64,000 bases of DNA from Galaxea fascicularis (taxonomy: Eukaryota > Cnidaria > Anthozoa > Scleractinia > Euphylliidae), in assembly GCA_948470475.1 (NCBI GenBank), contig OX419338.1:36280595-36344594 (forward strand), given 5' to 3'. Of the stretch, positions 29,501 to 41,099 are shown piece after piece; position 1 is the first letter of the stretch, and every line of letters starts with the position of its first letter. The position numbers and the translations under genes were made by a program. The notes beneath the pieces were generated by a model. That model had not been told where the DNA came from, did not search any database, and saw only the letters and a program-made list of their open reading frames with translations.

Positions 29501-32500
29501 TCATTTGTTGCTCCTACATATTCCCTATAGAAGTAGTGGAAATTCTCATAACCACAATGTCTACAGAGCATTGAAGTTACAAGGAGAAATTTGATGCTGA
29601 TCACTCTTAGGGTTTTAAGGGCTAAGGGCCACATCACTTATTAGCATTGCATGATCCAACCTTCAGAATTCCTTTGTTACTCAGAAGCAAGTTGGAGGCT
29701 TTGATATCACGGTGAAGAATCCAGTTGTCATGCATGTGAACCACAGCTCGTAAAAGTTGAATCATCAGTGTTTTAACCTCACCTGAAAAAACAACAACAA
29801 CATGCAGTCAATGGAAGGTCACTAGTTAGGAAGGACAGTTGAAAAGTAAAAGCAAAATGCACAATTATTTAGCATTCTTTCTTTAGAAAACCAGATAACT
29901 TGCAACCTTTCTGCAAGCACAAGAACACTGTGACTGAGACCTTGCTACCACAAAAACTGGCAAACACTAGCAACCATTTTATTGTAAAGATGGTTTTGAA
30001 GTTCAACGTTTTGCAAGTTCTAAATCAAATTTGAAGTCAATGTCATAATAACAACCTGGAAGATTTGCTTCTTTGAACACAAACTTGCATCCTATGGAAA
30101 GAAGTTTTTCCCACCTGTGCAAAATTTAAGCTCTTTAAATTCATGTTTATCTTGCCTTTTATGGCAACTCACCAATTCTAAATCCTTGAGTCATGTGCTC
30201 CATCAGTACTTTAAGATCGTGTTCAACATAGTCCATCACAATGTAGATTTTATCCATATTGCTCCCTACAACTATCTCCTGTGGAAGAAAACCACAGAAT
30301 AAGAACAAGAAAATAATATTATGGTAGGTTTATAAAGAAGTTAACAAGCATGTTCTAGATGGTACATACATGTTCATCTGAAGAATTTTACACATATACA
30401 ACAGTTATGCTGAAGCCTTATCCATCCAAAATTGGATTTAACCTTCTGCCTGGTTTGATGATCCTTTGATGATCCTTTGAATGCTTTGACCAAATTCAAT
30501 AGAAATAATGGATCTTTCCAAATACAAAATCCTTTCAAAACTTATCCCATTATCCATCAACAAAAATCATTGTACCACAAATTTATTGTGCAGGTATTCA
30601 TTTATAATAAACTCACTTTATCAGAGACATATTTTCCCTAGTGTCTCTTACATGTACATGTAACACTGTTAAATTGCAAAGAAATGGAAACCTACCCTAA
30701 CTGTCACAATGTTTGGATGCTGTGCTTTAAGGAGGGTATTGATTTCACGCAAAGATGTGATTGGAAATCCTTCTTTCTCTCTCTCCATCTTTAACTTCTT
30801 TAATGCCACAATGTCGCCTGGAAGATGACAATAAAATTCACAATGTTAACATACAGGTTAGCATAAAATTCAACCATGAGCCATTTTTCAAACAGTAACA
30901 TAGTCAATTAATTCGGCAATTAGACACTACCATAGTCTTCAAGAACAAAAGATCTGGCCCCGGTTGTTCAAATGTTGGATAGCGCTATCACCCAGATAAA
31001 TCACTATCCAGCGGATAAGTAATGGGAAAGCTAATTGCACTATCCACTGGATAGATATTTATCCGGTGGATAGCGCTATCCAGACTTTGAACAACCGGGG
31101 CCTGATGCTTGATTAGTTTCTTTAGTTTTAAATTGCAAGCAAAGAGCACAATAACTCATTCATAATAATTTATTCTTTCCTTGAACTGTTTCAAGTTTTA
31201 GAAAAGAAATACATGTAGTTCAAAACCACCACCTTCATTTTCTTGAAAGGAGTCATATTTTTCTTTGTCTGGACCCAAACAGGAGAAATCAGCAACCTAT
31301 TATTTCCACAGTTTAAACTGCTGAGCTGTCTCTTATAATCAGTTGCAATAATGATGCCCCTTACCTACTGTTCTCTCTGCAAGCAAAAATGGAGCCGATT
31401 TATAACAAAGCAATTCTCACTTACATCAAGCACTTTTACTAATAATATTGAAATACACAAGCACAAACCAAACCTGTCCTCTTATCTTTGGCTCTGTACA
31501 CCACTCCATAAGTCCCCTCTTCAATTCTATTCAGCCACTGAAACTCTTCGACATTTCTGCAACCTCGTACAGCAGGATAATATGGTGGAAGTTTGGTCTC
31601 CTCCTCCTTCTCCTTGTCCTTTCCAACATCTGAATGTTGATCTTGCTTCATTTCAGAATCTGAATGCACTTCTCCATGATCCTCCTCCAGACTACTTCCC
31701 TCACTGTCAATATCCACAATTTCATTGGAAAACTGCCTCCTTTCACGCTCTGTTAAAACCAGTGAGGGCCCCTCATCTTTTTTTGGTTTAGACAGTACAT
31801 CTTCACCACTGACTCTACTATCCTTCCTTGATTTCTCTGATGTAGATTCTTTTTTCCTGCTACTGTCACGATCTTTCCGATCTTTGACTTTATTTTCTGT
31901 TCTTGAGCCCTCATCAGGAATTTTTCGTTTTGATGAATCCCTCCTTGAATGCTTCCTTTGCTTGTCATCTTCCACCTCAGAATATCTGTCTCTTGAACTG
32001 AGTCTGTCTGTTTTGCTTTTAATATTTTCCTTGGGGTCAGTGCTTAACTTTGCCTTATCACGGCCTTCTTTTTGTTTTCCATCGACCTTATCCCCAGATC
32101 TGCCTTTTTGATGAGGTCTGTTCCTGCTCTCAGTTTGGGAATATCCTCTTTCCACATGATGTCGACGTTTCAAATTCATTTTTTCCTTGTCAGAAACCTT
32201 CCTCTCTTTCTCACCCCTGATATCTGAGGATCCCTCTTCCCTTTTCCTATGTGTTCTATCATCACGATGATGCCAGTCGGTGTTAGATTTCTGTCTATAT
32301 TTCTGATCGACTGGTTTCTGTCGTTTGAGCTGTTGTAATTCAGAGTGAAGATCCTCAGACTCAAACTCATCAACTTTGCTTTGTTCAACCTTTGGTGCAC
32401 TTTTCTGCTTTATTTCTTCTTGTTCACTTTCTTCTGAACTTTCACTGTCACTCTCTTCCTCACTTTCTTCTTCACTGCTGTCTTCTGCTTCACTAGAACT

Positions 32501-34669
32501 TTCTTCATCTTGTACCTTACCCTTTACAACCACTTCTTCACTTGATTCAACCTCTTCTTCTTTCTGCTGTTTGTTTCTACTGCCAGTTTCCTTTGTTAAA
32601 TCTCCACCTTTGCCCTTTTCATCCCCCTCTTCATCATCACCATCACCACTGCTTTCATCACTTTCAGACCCTGACTCACTGCTCCCTTCTTCATTGTCTC
32701 CTGTTTCCTTAAACTCCTTCCTTTCCCTGTTGGAGGCGGCTGTTGTCTCAGTATCATCTGCACTCTGTTCTTCATTACTCTCACCATCATTGTCACTACA
32801 CTCTTCTATCTCTGCTGTTACTGACACTCCTGTAAAAACAAAACAGGATGGGCAGCATTTCAATTTATGCAACAGACCAACTGCAACCTTAGCAGTGTTT
32901 TCAATAAGGGCCGGCGGCCGGCAAAACTCGCCGTCTACTTCACATGATTTCACCGTCTACTTTGATTAAGAACTTACCTCAAATGTTATGAACAGTATGG
33001 AACAAAATTGTATCTTCTCTGCCTACTCCTAAACGTTTGCCACCTACTCTGATTCTTATTGAAAACCCTGCCTTAGCATAAACTTTTACACATTAGATAG
33101 ATCATTCTTACATGTATGAGCCTTATATAACTGCATAATTAATAAAATAATGTTGGTGTTACATTTTGGATTTTATTACCAAAGCAAGTTTGGTGAAGGT
33201 TGTAACTAAGAGACAAGGGTCTAACGTTGGGTAAAAGAGATTTATTTTATATCTAAGGTTTACCAAGTTAGCACTGCTAATAAAATAACAGCAGTCATTT
33301 AGCTTAGAAACTAGGTCTTTACCCTTTCCCTCTGGGTCTGTAGGTTTAGCTTTCTCCTCTGTGATGACATTCTGGGGAGATGAATATTTTCTCTGCAGAT
33401 CATGTGTTCTGTCCTCAAGATCTGATACATCACTGCTAGTTTCATTCCCTTTCTGTCTTTCATCATTGCCACTAACTCTAGAAGATTGGTATTTTGTTTG
33501 TTTTTCACTCTTTCTGCTTTCAGAATCTGACTGGTCACTATCAAAACCACCTCCAGCAGCACCTTCCTTGTCAAGAACCTTAGGCAATGAATGTGTCCTT
33601 TGTTTACCCCCTCTTTTGGTGTCAGTATCTGATGCATCACTGACAATCTCTCCTTCTTCTTCTTCAGTGGTTTTCCTCCCATGCCGTACTCTCCCTGCTG
33701 GTTCAACATCCTGAGATAGCTGACGTTTTACCTTACTAGGTGTGTCACTTGTGGAGGACACTAAGTAAAAACAAAGCAAGTTATAGGATAGCCTGCAGTG
33801 TAGGCAATTTTAGAGGTATTCATCGTTCGAGTGTTTAGCCTCCATTTGGTGAGCTGGGATGAGTGACCAGCTCCCTTGGCATTTTTTCTTCACCCCAAGC
33901 CTCCACTGTTTACATGATCCAAGATGGTCGCCTAAACACTCAATGCGGGAATATGTGCACCTGCTTGGCCAAAATACGCCTGTACTGCAGGCTGGTTGTA
34001 GGCTTAACATGTTTGTTATAGGTCAAGATGAATTTCAGGTCCAACTACAGAATACAGGGCCACTTATTTACATACAATTGCATAACAATAGTGCCCATTT
34101 TTATATGCTTCGTTCCACAAAAGCCTCCGACACATGTAAACGAGGTGGACCAAAGTAGCCCTGTATTCTGTAGTTGCTCCCCTAATTATTCATGGATCAT
34201 GAATGATTAATAAATAATATAATAATAAAAATATTTATATAGCACCTATACTTATGGTTAGGAAACAATGGTTTAGAGATTATGGGCTCCCAACTACTTT
34301 TCTTAGCGGACAGCCTTCACTTTGAAACTGAAATCACCTACTTGGAGACAAACTTAGTTGTTCAGGACTGAGCTGGTAGATGACTTCGCTGCCACCTTCT
34401 TGAGGAGACCCCTGTTTCGATGATGTTCTCGATTCTCGCTTCCCTGAAAAGGCTGGGCTAAGAATCCTCGAATTACCATCCGATGTTTCACTTCTTTCCT
34501 CTTCGAGAACATCCTCCTTTTCAATGCGTCTTCGCTTCTCCTGTAGAATTTCATCGAGAGATTTTATTTTGAAATCGTCTGGCTTGTTAGGAGAATCCGA
34601 CCCGTCAGGATCAATGTCTTCCGAGTCTGCAGGTCTTTTTCGATTCAATTTCTGTGCGTCAGCAGACAT
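26532..34669 (-). CDS. CDK11: Cyclin-dependent kinase 11 (PITSLRE kinase)
   Basis: Nuclear cyclin-L-dependent Ser/Thr kinase that acts in transcription and pre-mRNA splicing. Thirteen exons join in phase: 34342-34669, 33323-33760, 31474-32829, 30696-30817, 30173-30278, 29661-29782, 29265-29372, 28822-28938, 28610-28681, 27682-27767, 27253-27319, 26739-26873, 26532-26630, for about 1051 residues. Residues 1 to about 680 are low-complexity, rich in Ser, Glu, Lys, Arg and Asp. The kinase domain has the loop [11 protein letters not shown] (692-702), Lys714, the signature PITSLRE (726-732), HRD (807-809), DFG (827-829), APE and WSVGC. The C-terminal tail contains [10 protein letters not shown] and ends GFTLKF, as in vertebrate CDK11. 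Human CDK11B is about 795 residues, so this N-terminal region is much longer. The catalytic segment reads HRDIKASN where many CDKs have DLKxSN. No defect is visible. Confidence 0.96.
27440..27650 (+). mobile_element. tRNA-derived SINE
   Basis: B-box-like GGGTTCAAATCCC preceded by GGCTGGATTTCAATGCGG, then a body with GCCAGTTGGAATTCTTGACT, related to the copies at 10121 and 55040. Located in a CDK11 intron. Confidence 0.65.
30956..31102. repeat. Palindromic MITE (CCGGTTGTTCAAA family), copy 1
   Basis: The termini are GGCCCCGGTTGTTCAAA and its inverse. The interior holds inverted GGATAGCGCTATCC blocks and ATCCACTGGATAG. A second copy is at 49586-49712. In the CDK11 intron after the exon that ends at 31474. 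Confidence 0.9.
32891..33072. repeat. Small inverted-repeat element in a CDK11 intron
   Basis: Termini GCAGTGTTTTCAATAAG and CTTATTGAAAACCCTGC are imperfect inverted copies. The inside starts with a GGCCGGCGGCCGGC palindrome. Confidence 0.65.
33789..33993. repeat. Possible inverted-repeat element
   Basis: AGCCTGCAGT at the left and ACTGCAGGCT at the right are inverted 10-base ends of a 200-base non-coding block in the first CDK11 intron region. Weak evidence. Confidence 0.35.
34041..34175. repeat. MITE-like element with 20-base TIRs
   Basis: CAACTACAGAATACAGGGCC at the left and its near-perfect inverse at the right enclose about 95 AT-rich bases. In CDK11 intron 1. Confidence 0.8.
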
Positions 34670-35085
34670 GGCACATGAGAGATTCCACAGTGATAAATAT
34701 CCCTAAAAAGATATTGTCCACTTTGTTTTATAGCAAAGATCACATTTGACAATTCTGAGCTAAAACGCCGCCATGATGTTCTTTCTCTGTTCCCATACTT
34801 CCTTTCGGTTTCTTGAGGGGTGGACGCTGAGCCCCAATGCGTCTAAAGAGGTGTCAGGCAGAAATTTCCGGTCGCATCGCCAGTGCCCTTCTAATAATTA
34901 GCTCTTATTTGGTTAGCGTTTCGAAGTTAACGACATTTTAAGGCCAGCGGTTTTGGCGTACTTCCCTATCTCCATGTACAGGGAAAGATGAAAAGCAAAT
35001 TTATCTTAAAAAGATGCGTATGGAAAAATTGAGTTTCAACAGCCAAAAAAGGGTCGTAAAGGTGTTTTTGTTTGTTCGTTTTATC

Positions 35086-35380
35086 ACATGCATACCTGTC
35101 AACTCTCCCGGTTTTACCGGGAGTCTCCAAGTTTTTCATCAAATCTCCCGGTCTCCAGGTTAGAGCACCAAATCTCCCGGGAAAATCTGCGGCTTCTTTC
35201 GAATTCTTTTTTTTTCATTAATTTCGTTGTTTTCAAGATGTCACATCGGGAACATTCGGAAAGCCTTCGGGTGATTCTCGGAGAGTATTCGGACATTATC
35301 GTAAAACGCATTCTTACAACGCGAGGATTTCGAGACGTCTCCAGATTTTGGAACTCCGGGGCTTGACAGGTATGCACATG
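35086..35380. mobile_element. Non-autonomous DNA element, GCATACCTGTCAA termini
   Basis: The ends are CATGCATACCTGTCAA and TTGACAGGTATGCACATG, inverted copies. CTCCCGG blocks lie inside near the left end. Two overlapping frames of 87-92 codons inside are repeat by-products. Confidence 0.75.
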
Positions 35381-35469
35381 GTTTATCTTAGGTCAGAAGG
35401 GTCAGGTTGGAGTTAAATTAATTCACCTGTTTATAGACAAATAATGCAGTGAAGCTCTAGTGGTATCAA

Positions 35470-35620
35470 ATGGTGCAGAAATAGGAAAGATTGACACACA
35501 GCCCCATACATCATCACTGTCATACTAACCCTGTTCCAAAAACGAATAGAGTTTGAGTCACAAAATGCATGTATAATTATTGTATGGGGCTGCGTAAAAA
35601 TCTTGCCAATTGACACCATT
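35470..35620. repeat. Inverted-repeat element related to the GAPDH-intron minisatellite
   Basis: AAAGATTGACACACAGCCCC on the left pairs imperfectly with GGGGCTGCGTAAAAATCTT on the right. The interior has GTTCCAAAAACGAATAGAGT, like the unit at 22531, and both loci continue into an AATCTTGCCA-type end. Confidence 0.65.
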
Positions 35621-36023
35621 AATTAATTTTATCATTGATGCTGGAATGTGTTGGGTGGTGACTGAGCATTCATTAAAACTAAAATGGCATTTTCTCATCA
35701 CTCAGTCAACTGCTCTTTATTTCTTTCCAACATTTTATTTTCCATAGTGGCTTGAGATATATTTTAGTTTATTTTTATTACTTTCACTATAAGAAACATC
35801 TGGGGCAATAAGTTATTTACAAATTATAAATACAGCAGATTTTTCTTAAAATATCTTACATCTATGATGATTGTCAATTGTTTGAAAAATAAATTACATA
35901 AATAAGTACATTGGTCAATGAAGTGTTCTCTGAGAGTCAGATGACACAACAAAAAACACAGAGGACGATGAAACATCTGACAGCTGCCGCTAGGACGTGA
36001 GCAAGCATTTTTCTGTAAACAAT

Positions 36024-39000
36024 TCATAGTTCAGTGTGTGCAGACCCGGCAGTTGTCATGGCGTCCAGGTCATCAGACAACGGCATGGTTTGGTTCATTA
36101 TCTCCTTATCCTCGGCCCATTCTTTTTCGTAATGTATTCCTAAGAAATAAACAAAAAGACAAACAAACAAAAGAAAGGTCATCAGATGAAAACAAATAAT
36201 TGAAACACAAAACAAAACCAGGAGGAGAGGAGAGATATGTGGCAATGTGCAAGGAAGAGTGATTATTTTCCTTCAAACCATCTGTCCAAGCTACAAAGTT
36301 GAGCCACGTCTCTTCTCAAATGTTCCACAAATGTAAGTGGCTGCCAATGGTTTAAGGTTCCAATACTACCACACAGACTGGTGCTACAGGAAAGGAAAAA
36401 TACAAACCTGACTTATCATCATCTTTCTTTTTTAGGTACAACCTCAACACATCATCCAGGCGTTCCACCATTTCTTCTTCTGTAACAAACTCAGCATTTT
36501 TGGGTTGAAGCAGGTCAAACAGTTCTCTAGCCACCTTGGCAGAGCCACCAAAGCCCTGAAAATTTTAAAATGACCTCAGTTAAAGAGATTAAGAGATAAA
36601 CAAAATCATCCTAACATGATCCTAAGCTTTGAAAAAAAATCCTTTTCAAAGTAAATGTCAGTACTGTTTTTCCACAATACCTTACCTCATAGTGTGTTAT
36701 CAAGTTAAGCAGGGTCAGTTTTCCATCTTTCAGTGCCTTTTGGAAAACAGTCCTAAAAAGAATGTTTATCATGTAAGAGACTGTTTGTCTAGACATGTAT
36801 TCAAGGCCAAAAACTTGATGACTAATAAATGCTTGCCTGAACCTGACCTAGATAGCAATCAATTTTTTTCTCTAATCTTACCTCACAGCATTCGGTTCAA
36901 ACAAAGCAAACTCATATTCCTCAGTGTTGGCCGGATCTGCATCAATCAGGTTCGACATTTCTTTAAGCTGCTCCACTGTCAACGCCTGGATGTCTTCCTT
37001 AGAGGCATAACCTTTGTTGTCCACATCTATTATTTTTAAGACCTAAAATGAAATGGACAAAATGGATAACAATTTGTGGGAATTGCAAAATTGAAATAGA
37101 CACCCTTTATTTGAAATCTAAAATTTTGTCTCAAAGCCCCTTCTCTTATCAAGAGGCAGCAAAACAAGTTGAGAATATGCAAAATTAGTAAAAAGCAATA
37201 ATTCTTATTCTAAGTAATATGAAACATGGTTATACATCCAAATCCATGGATGGTTTCATGCACCTCTCACCCACTGTTCCCTGAAATTTTCAGCATGGCT
37301 TCATACTTCTCTTATTGTTTTTCTTTTCACTAATAAAAATGGGTATTTTCTGGATTGTAAGCCTGTCTTTTAGTGTCAACTTACATTTTCTGCTATGCTT
37401 CTTCTTACATCTTCATGTTCCTCCATGACTCCACCCTGCAATAAAATAACCCTTATTTGATATATACCAGTACGTGATGAAACCATGTTTATTTTAAATC
37501 AATCTTGAAGATTGATTAATGGTGTTCTGGATATATTACAAATGCTTCTTTTTCTACCAACATTGTCATGGTATTTAATTGATATTCTTACCTCAGTAAG
37601 GAACCGAAAAAGAAAATCAGCATCCACACGCCCACCTTCTGCATGTTCTGCCATAGAAAGGTACCCATCTCTGAAAGGCAAGTCATTGTAAGCAAATTAA
37701 GTTATTAAACTGTAGTAATAATAAAACAGGTACAGCAGTGGACATCCACATAGAGGCTCTTCTCATTCACTGTATACTGATTGATTTGGAATTTGGAAGA
37801 CTGTGTTTAATGTGGTGTTGGAGAGGAGAAAATGAATGGGGGACGAGAACCAACAACAGACTCAACTCACTTTATGACGCTGAGACTAGAAATCGAACTG
37901 AACCTAGTTTGGTGGGAGGCATGTGCTCCCACCACTGCGCTATTCCTGCTCCCAAATGTACAATTCATACTCATTTTACAACTTAGTACTCATTACTCAG
38001 TACTCATTTTGCTTCTGATACTGTTCAATAACATACGACCTCAGAGCTTCCAAATCCCAGACAGCTACAAGTTGTTTTATTATATAACTATCAGTCAGAG
38101 TGACGTCATAGAAAATAAAGATGTTCAACTGTAATGTCAAAAAAAATTAATGTAATAGACTGTGATGGCATATTTCAATCACTGTTAACACCAGTCATTT
38201 AATTTTTAGCACTCTAATTTATAATGCTCTTATAATAACCACTTTTTCAATCACCATTAACACCAGTCATTTAATTTTGAGCACTCTAATTTATAATGCT
38301 TTTAACCACTTTTTCCCAGTACTTCTAAAATTGATGGCTCAACAAGATTGACAGGATCTGTACCAAAATAAATTTCACTACACACATACTTCATCTCAAA
38401 AGGGTCTGCATTCCCCATTGTTTGTGGTCCGTGTCCAGGATAGGTCCAAACCATATTTACATCTGACAAGGGCGTGTACTCTAACCTGGCAGTATCACAT
38501 CCAGTTGGGTCAAACTCTGTCAGTCGTGAGAACAGAACTGATACTGCCATGTTCTTTGAGCCATAAGATCGTACTTGATGCCAGTAACCTGAAAAGAATC
38601 ACACATACTGTACACATGTAATGAACATCAAGGTGATCTAGCAGTGGCAGATGGCTGGTCCCAGCTGTTCAAATAGTGAATAACTAACCCAGTGGATAAC
38701 TTGCTAATTCCCATGGATACAATGTACATCAGTTTCCATACATTTTTGAAATAGGACAATACACTAAGGCTGAGGTTTGAGATTTTCCCCTTAAGTTGTT
38801 TAATATATGGATTTTAAAAACCTAGTGTTTGAGATTGTTATTAAAATCATGTCATCAGGAATAAGTCAGTAACAAGCTTAAGGGGGTCTCCACTGACTGC
38901 TGTTGTAGTGCTTTTTGAAACTCGACTGGATATAAACCAGGGTTCCAGAAAGGACAGGGGTCTCAGGTAATGAATGAGAGATAGTTGACCCACAGATTGA

Positions 39001-40272
39001 CAAGTAAACTTTAAAACCTGACTTGGAGCAACTGACTCTGTCTTTGAAAGTTCTTTGGATTGATAAGACACAAATGAGACTTACTGTATGGTAAGAAGAG
39101 GCAATCCCCTGGAGTCATGTTTGCATATTGCCACTTCACTTCTTTGAACTTAGGATACTTAATAAGATTCACACTTTGAACATCCAGGGTCGCAAAACCA
39201 CCATAACCTTTGTCACCATCAGCAACTGGTATCTGAAAAGAATATGACAAACAACATGTGTCATTCACCATCTTAGAGTTTTTAAGTTTAACTGCTGCTT
39301 GTCTATTTAGAGTTGGGAATGCATCTAGCAGCGGTTGAGGAGGGGGTAAGTTGGGGGGCAGGGAGGGGGGGGGCAATCTGGATTCTTTGTACTTGATGTG
39401 AAATACAGCATAGTTAACTATGAATACAGTGACAAACATTTGTATAGCCTTAATTGTAAATTAGCATATACATTAAAACGAAGTCATTGAAATACAAAAG
39501 ATTGAGATCATCTGCGACTTTCAAGTTCAAACAGGTATTCGTTTAAAGAATTTGTTTAAAAAAATATTTTGACTTCCTCGTAATTAATTTGCAATTAAGA
39601 AGCCCTCTTCAGATAGAAAAACGAATAAAAGTGCCTACTTACATTTTCCTCGTTGTCTGGGTGAATTAAAATCCAATCTTTTGTCCCATTCAGCAAGCAA
39701 TTGAATGCGTTATCAGCGTCTTTGTGTAGCATACTTCGTGTTCCTCCAGAGCTAAGCCAAAGATTCGCTTCTAATATCCTCTCACTGAATGTACCACACA
39801 TTAAAAATGGCAAAACCCTGACTTCTGTAGACAGCGGATCTGGAAGTTGCGAGACGGTGTACGAATCTTTCTCTTGATAAGTTTCGAGAAAACTTCGAAT
39901 AGTGTCGCGTCCAAGACCTCTTGCACCCACTGGAACATGGTCTTTTTCTTGCTTTGATTCCAGCTTAACTTCCAGTGCTCCGTAATTATCTATCAAATAC
40001 TTGTCCGTCCATAATTCAAAGGCAGGAAAATGCTTCGCTGCACCTCTAAATACAACTGGTTTTCGAATGCTCGCATACTGATCCCAAAATTCTTGTGGAG
40101 AAGGAAGGCGATCCGAGTCAATTATGTCAACATGTCCATCCGAATCCCTATGTTTCCCAAGTTCCTCGCCATGACCTCGAAGGAGGTCTTTGTGGTTAAC
40201 TGAAGAAATCAGGCAGGGAGCTAGTCCAAAGATCGACAAAACAAAAAGGCAACACTTAACACCACCCGCCAT
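36024..40272 (-). CDS. Predicted ER-lumenal JmjC (cupin-8) hydroxylase-like protein with EF-hands
   Basis: Ten exons join in phase to 579 residues: 39643-40272, 39085-39232, 38310-38588, 38004-38064, 37592-37670, 37385-37435, 36882-37042, 36686-36752, 36408-36555, 36024-36139. The chosen start gives a signal-peptide-like N-terminus (CLFVLSIFGLAPCLISS). An upstream in-frame Met (40461) would bury it. Residues about 50-330 form a JmjC fold: PVVFRGA near the start, H183-x-D185 and H263 (YWHQVRSYG) as the likely Fe(II) ligands, Lys198 in NGTKDW as a candidate 2-oxoglutarate contact. The C-terminal half has EF-hand-like loops (QNEDGYLSMAE, degenerate; DVDNKGYASKED) and acidic segments. It ends HTEL, close to the KDEL/HDEL retrieval signals. 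Known JmjC relatives hydroxylate protein or tRNA side chains; the substrate here is unknown. The 61-base exon 38004-38064 was inferred mainly from phase. Confidence 0.8.
37831..37955 (-). mobile_element. tRNA-derived SINE
   Basis: Read on the minus strand it starts GGAGCAGGAATAGCGCAGTGG (A-box-like TAGCGCAGTGG) followed by GGTTCAGTTCGATTTC (B-box-like). Different family from the copies at 10121, 27440 and 55040. In a JmjC-gene intron. Confidence 0.65.
38174..38312. repeat. Tandem duplication (about 70 bases) covering a splice donor
   Basis: AACACCAGTCATTTAATTTT, then GAGCACTCTAATTTATAATGC, occurs twice in a row. The right copy overlaps the 3' end and donor of the JmjC-gene exon ending at 38310, so a donor-like copy also exists near 38240. 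Confidence 0.85.
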
Positions 40273-41099
40273 CTCCTCAAGTTTCAAAAGTTGTTGTTTT
40301 GATGAGTGGACGACCAGAACGAGAGGAATCTGGTTTCGAGCATAGAAACGAGGCGAAGAATGGGGAAGGGAAATATTGATTTGTGAGACACTCATTTCTG
40401 CATAACGAAGGGAAGACCATTGACGGGCGTGAAAACAGAACAGGGAAGTGTCTGACGTCATCGAAGTTAATTTGTTCCTACGTCCCTCATGGTCAGCAGA
40501 CTATTCTCAAAAAGGAAATCAATCGATCGATCGATCGATCGATCGATTAATCAATCAATCAATTTTCATGTCTATCGGTTGCTTTCCTTTGTAGATTCGT
40601 AGATTATTTATTTATTTATTTATTTTTTATTTTCAGATTAGGATGTTCAGACCTGGAGCAACATATTGTATCTATTGTCCGTAGAACGTGCCCAGCAATC
40701 TTAATTAAACACGTGCACCAGTAAACAATTGTAAGTAATTATCAGAAAAATCTGTGCCATAAAAGAACGCAAAAACTCATTATTGAGTCCTGCTGTTCGT
40801 TAATTTTCAAGGTCTGCCTCAAATTAAGGTAGGGCTAAAAGGAAATCTGTACTTGCTCTGAAGTCTCAAATTTATTGAGAACAATTTACAACTGTTTCTG
40901 CTTAGTTTATCACTATAAAAATGAAACAGATCCGGCGATGCAAATTGACGTTGACTGCTCGTTGATGACATCCCTTGAATTTAGAGGCTTAAAGGTTACA
41001 CTAAGATATTTGGCACACAATGTACTGCGTGCATTTGAGTGCATCGGACCTGCTTATGTGTAAACTCGAAGACAAGTTAAAACAGCTTATTTTCAAAAG
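40273..41099. other. Divergent intergenic region, JmjC gene / Kv channel
   Basis: Holds the 5' sides of both genes. A (GATC)n microsatellite at 40523-40550 runs into (AATC)n, and a TTTA run lies at 40605-40625. No further gene seen. Confidence 0.55.
40523..40625. repeat. (GATC)n, (AATC)n and (TTTA)n microsatellites
   Basis: Simple runs of GATC units followed by AATC, and a separate TTTA run, upstream of both flanking genes. Confidence 0.9.

Larger units (their letters stand above)
34670..36023. other. Intergenic region, CDK11 5' side to JmjC gene 3' side
   Basis: Carries the presumed CDK11 promoter (just right of 34669), two repeat elements (35086-35380 and 35470-35620), and the 3' UTR of the JmjC gene (AATAAA in minus orientation at 35716 and 35768). 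No coding exon seen. Confidence 0.55.

Noticed and set aside
32376..32969. 197-codon Ser/Leu-rich open frame on the plus strand
   Set aside because: It is antisense to the charged CDK11 exon; Ser runs mirror Glu/Asp/Lys codons. No splice or start context supports it.
35088..35377. Two overlapping frames of 87-92 codons on opposite strands
   Set aside because: Both lie inside an inverted-repeat element and show no protein features.
40273..40461. Upstream in-frame Met for the JmjC protein, adding 63 residues
   Set aside because: The downstream Met at 40272 directly precedes a convincing signal peptide; the extension would place it inside the protein. Kept only as an alternative.
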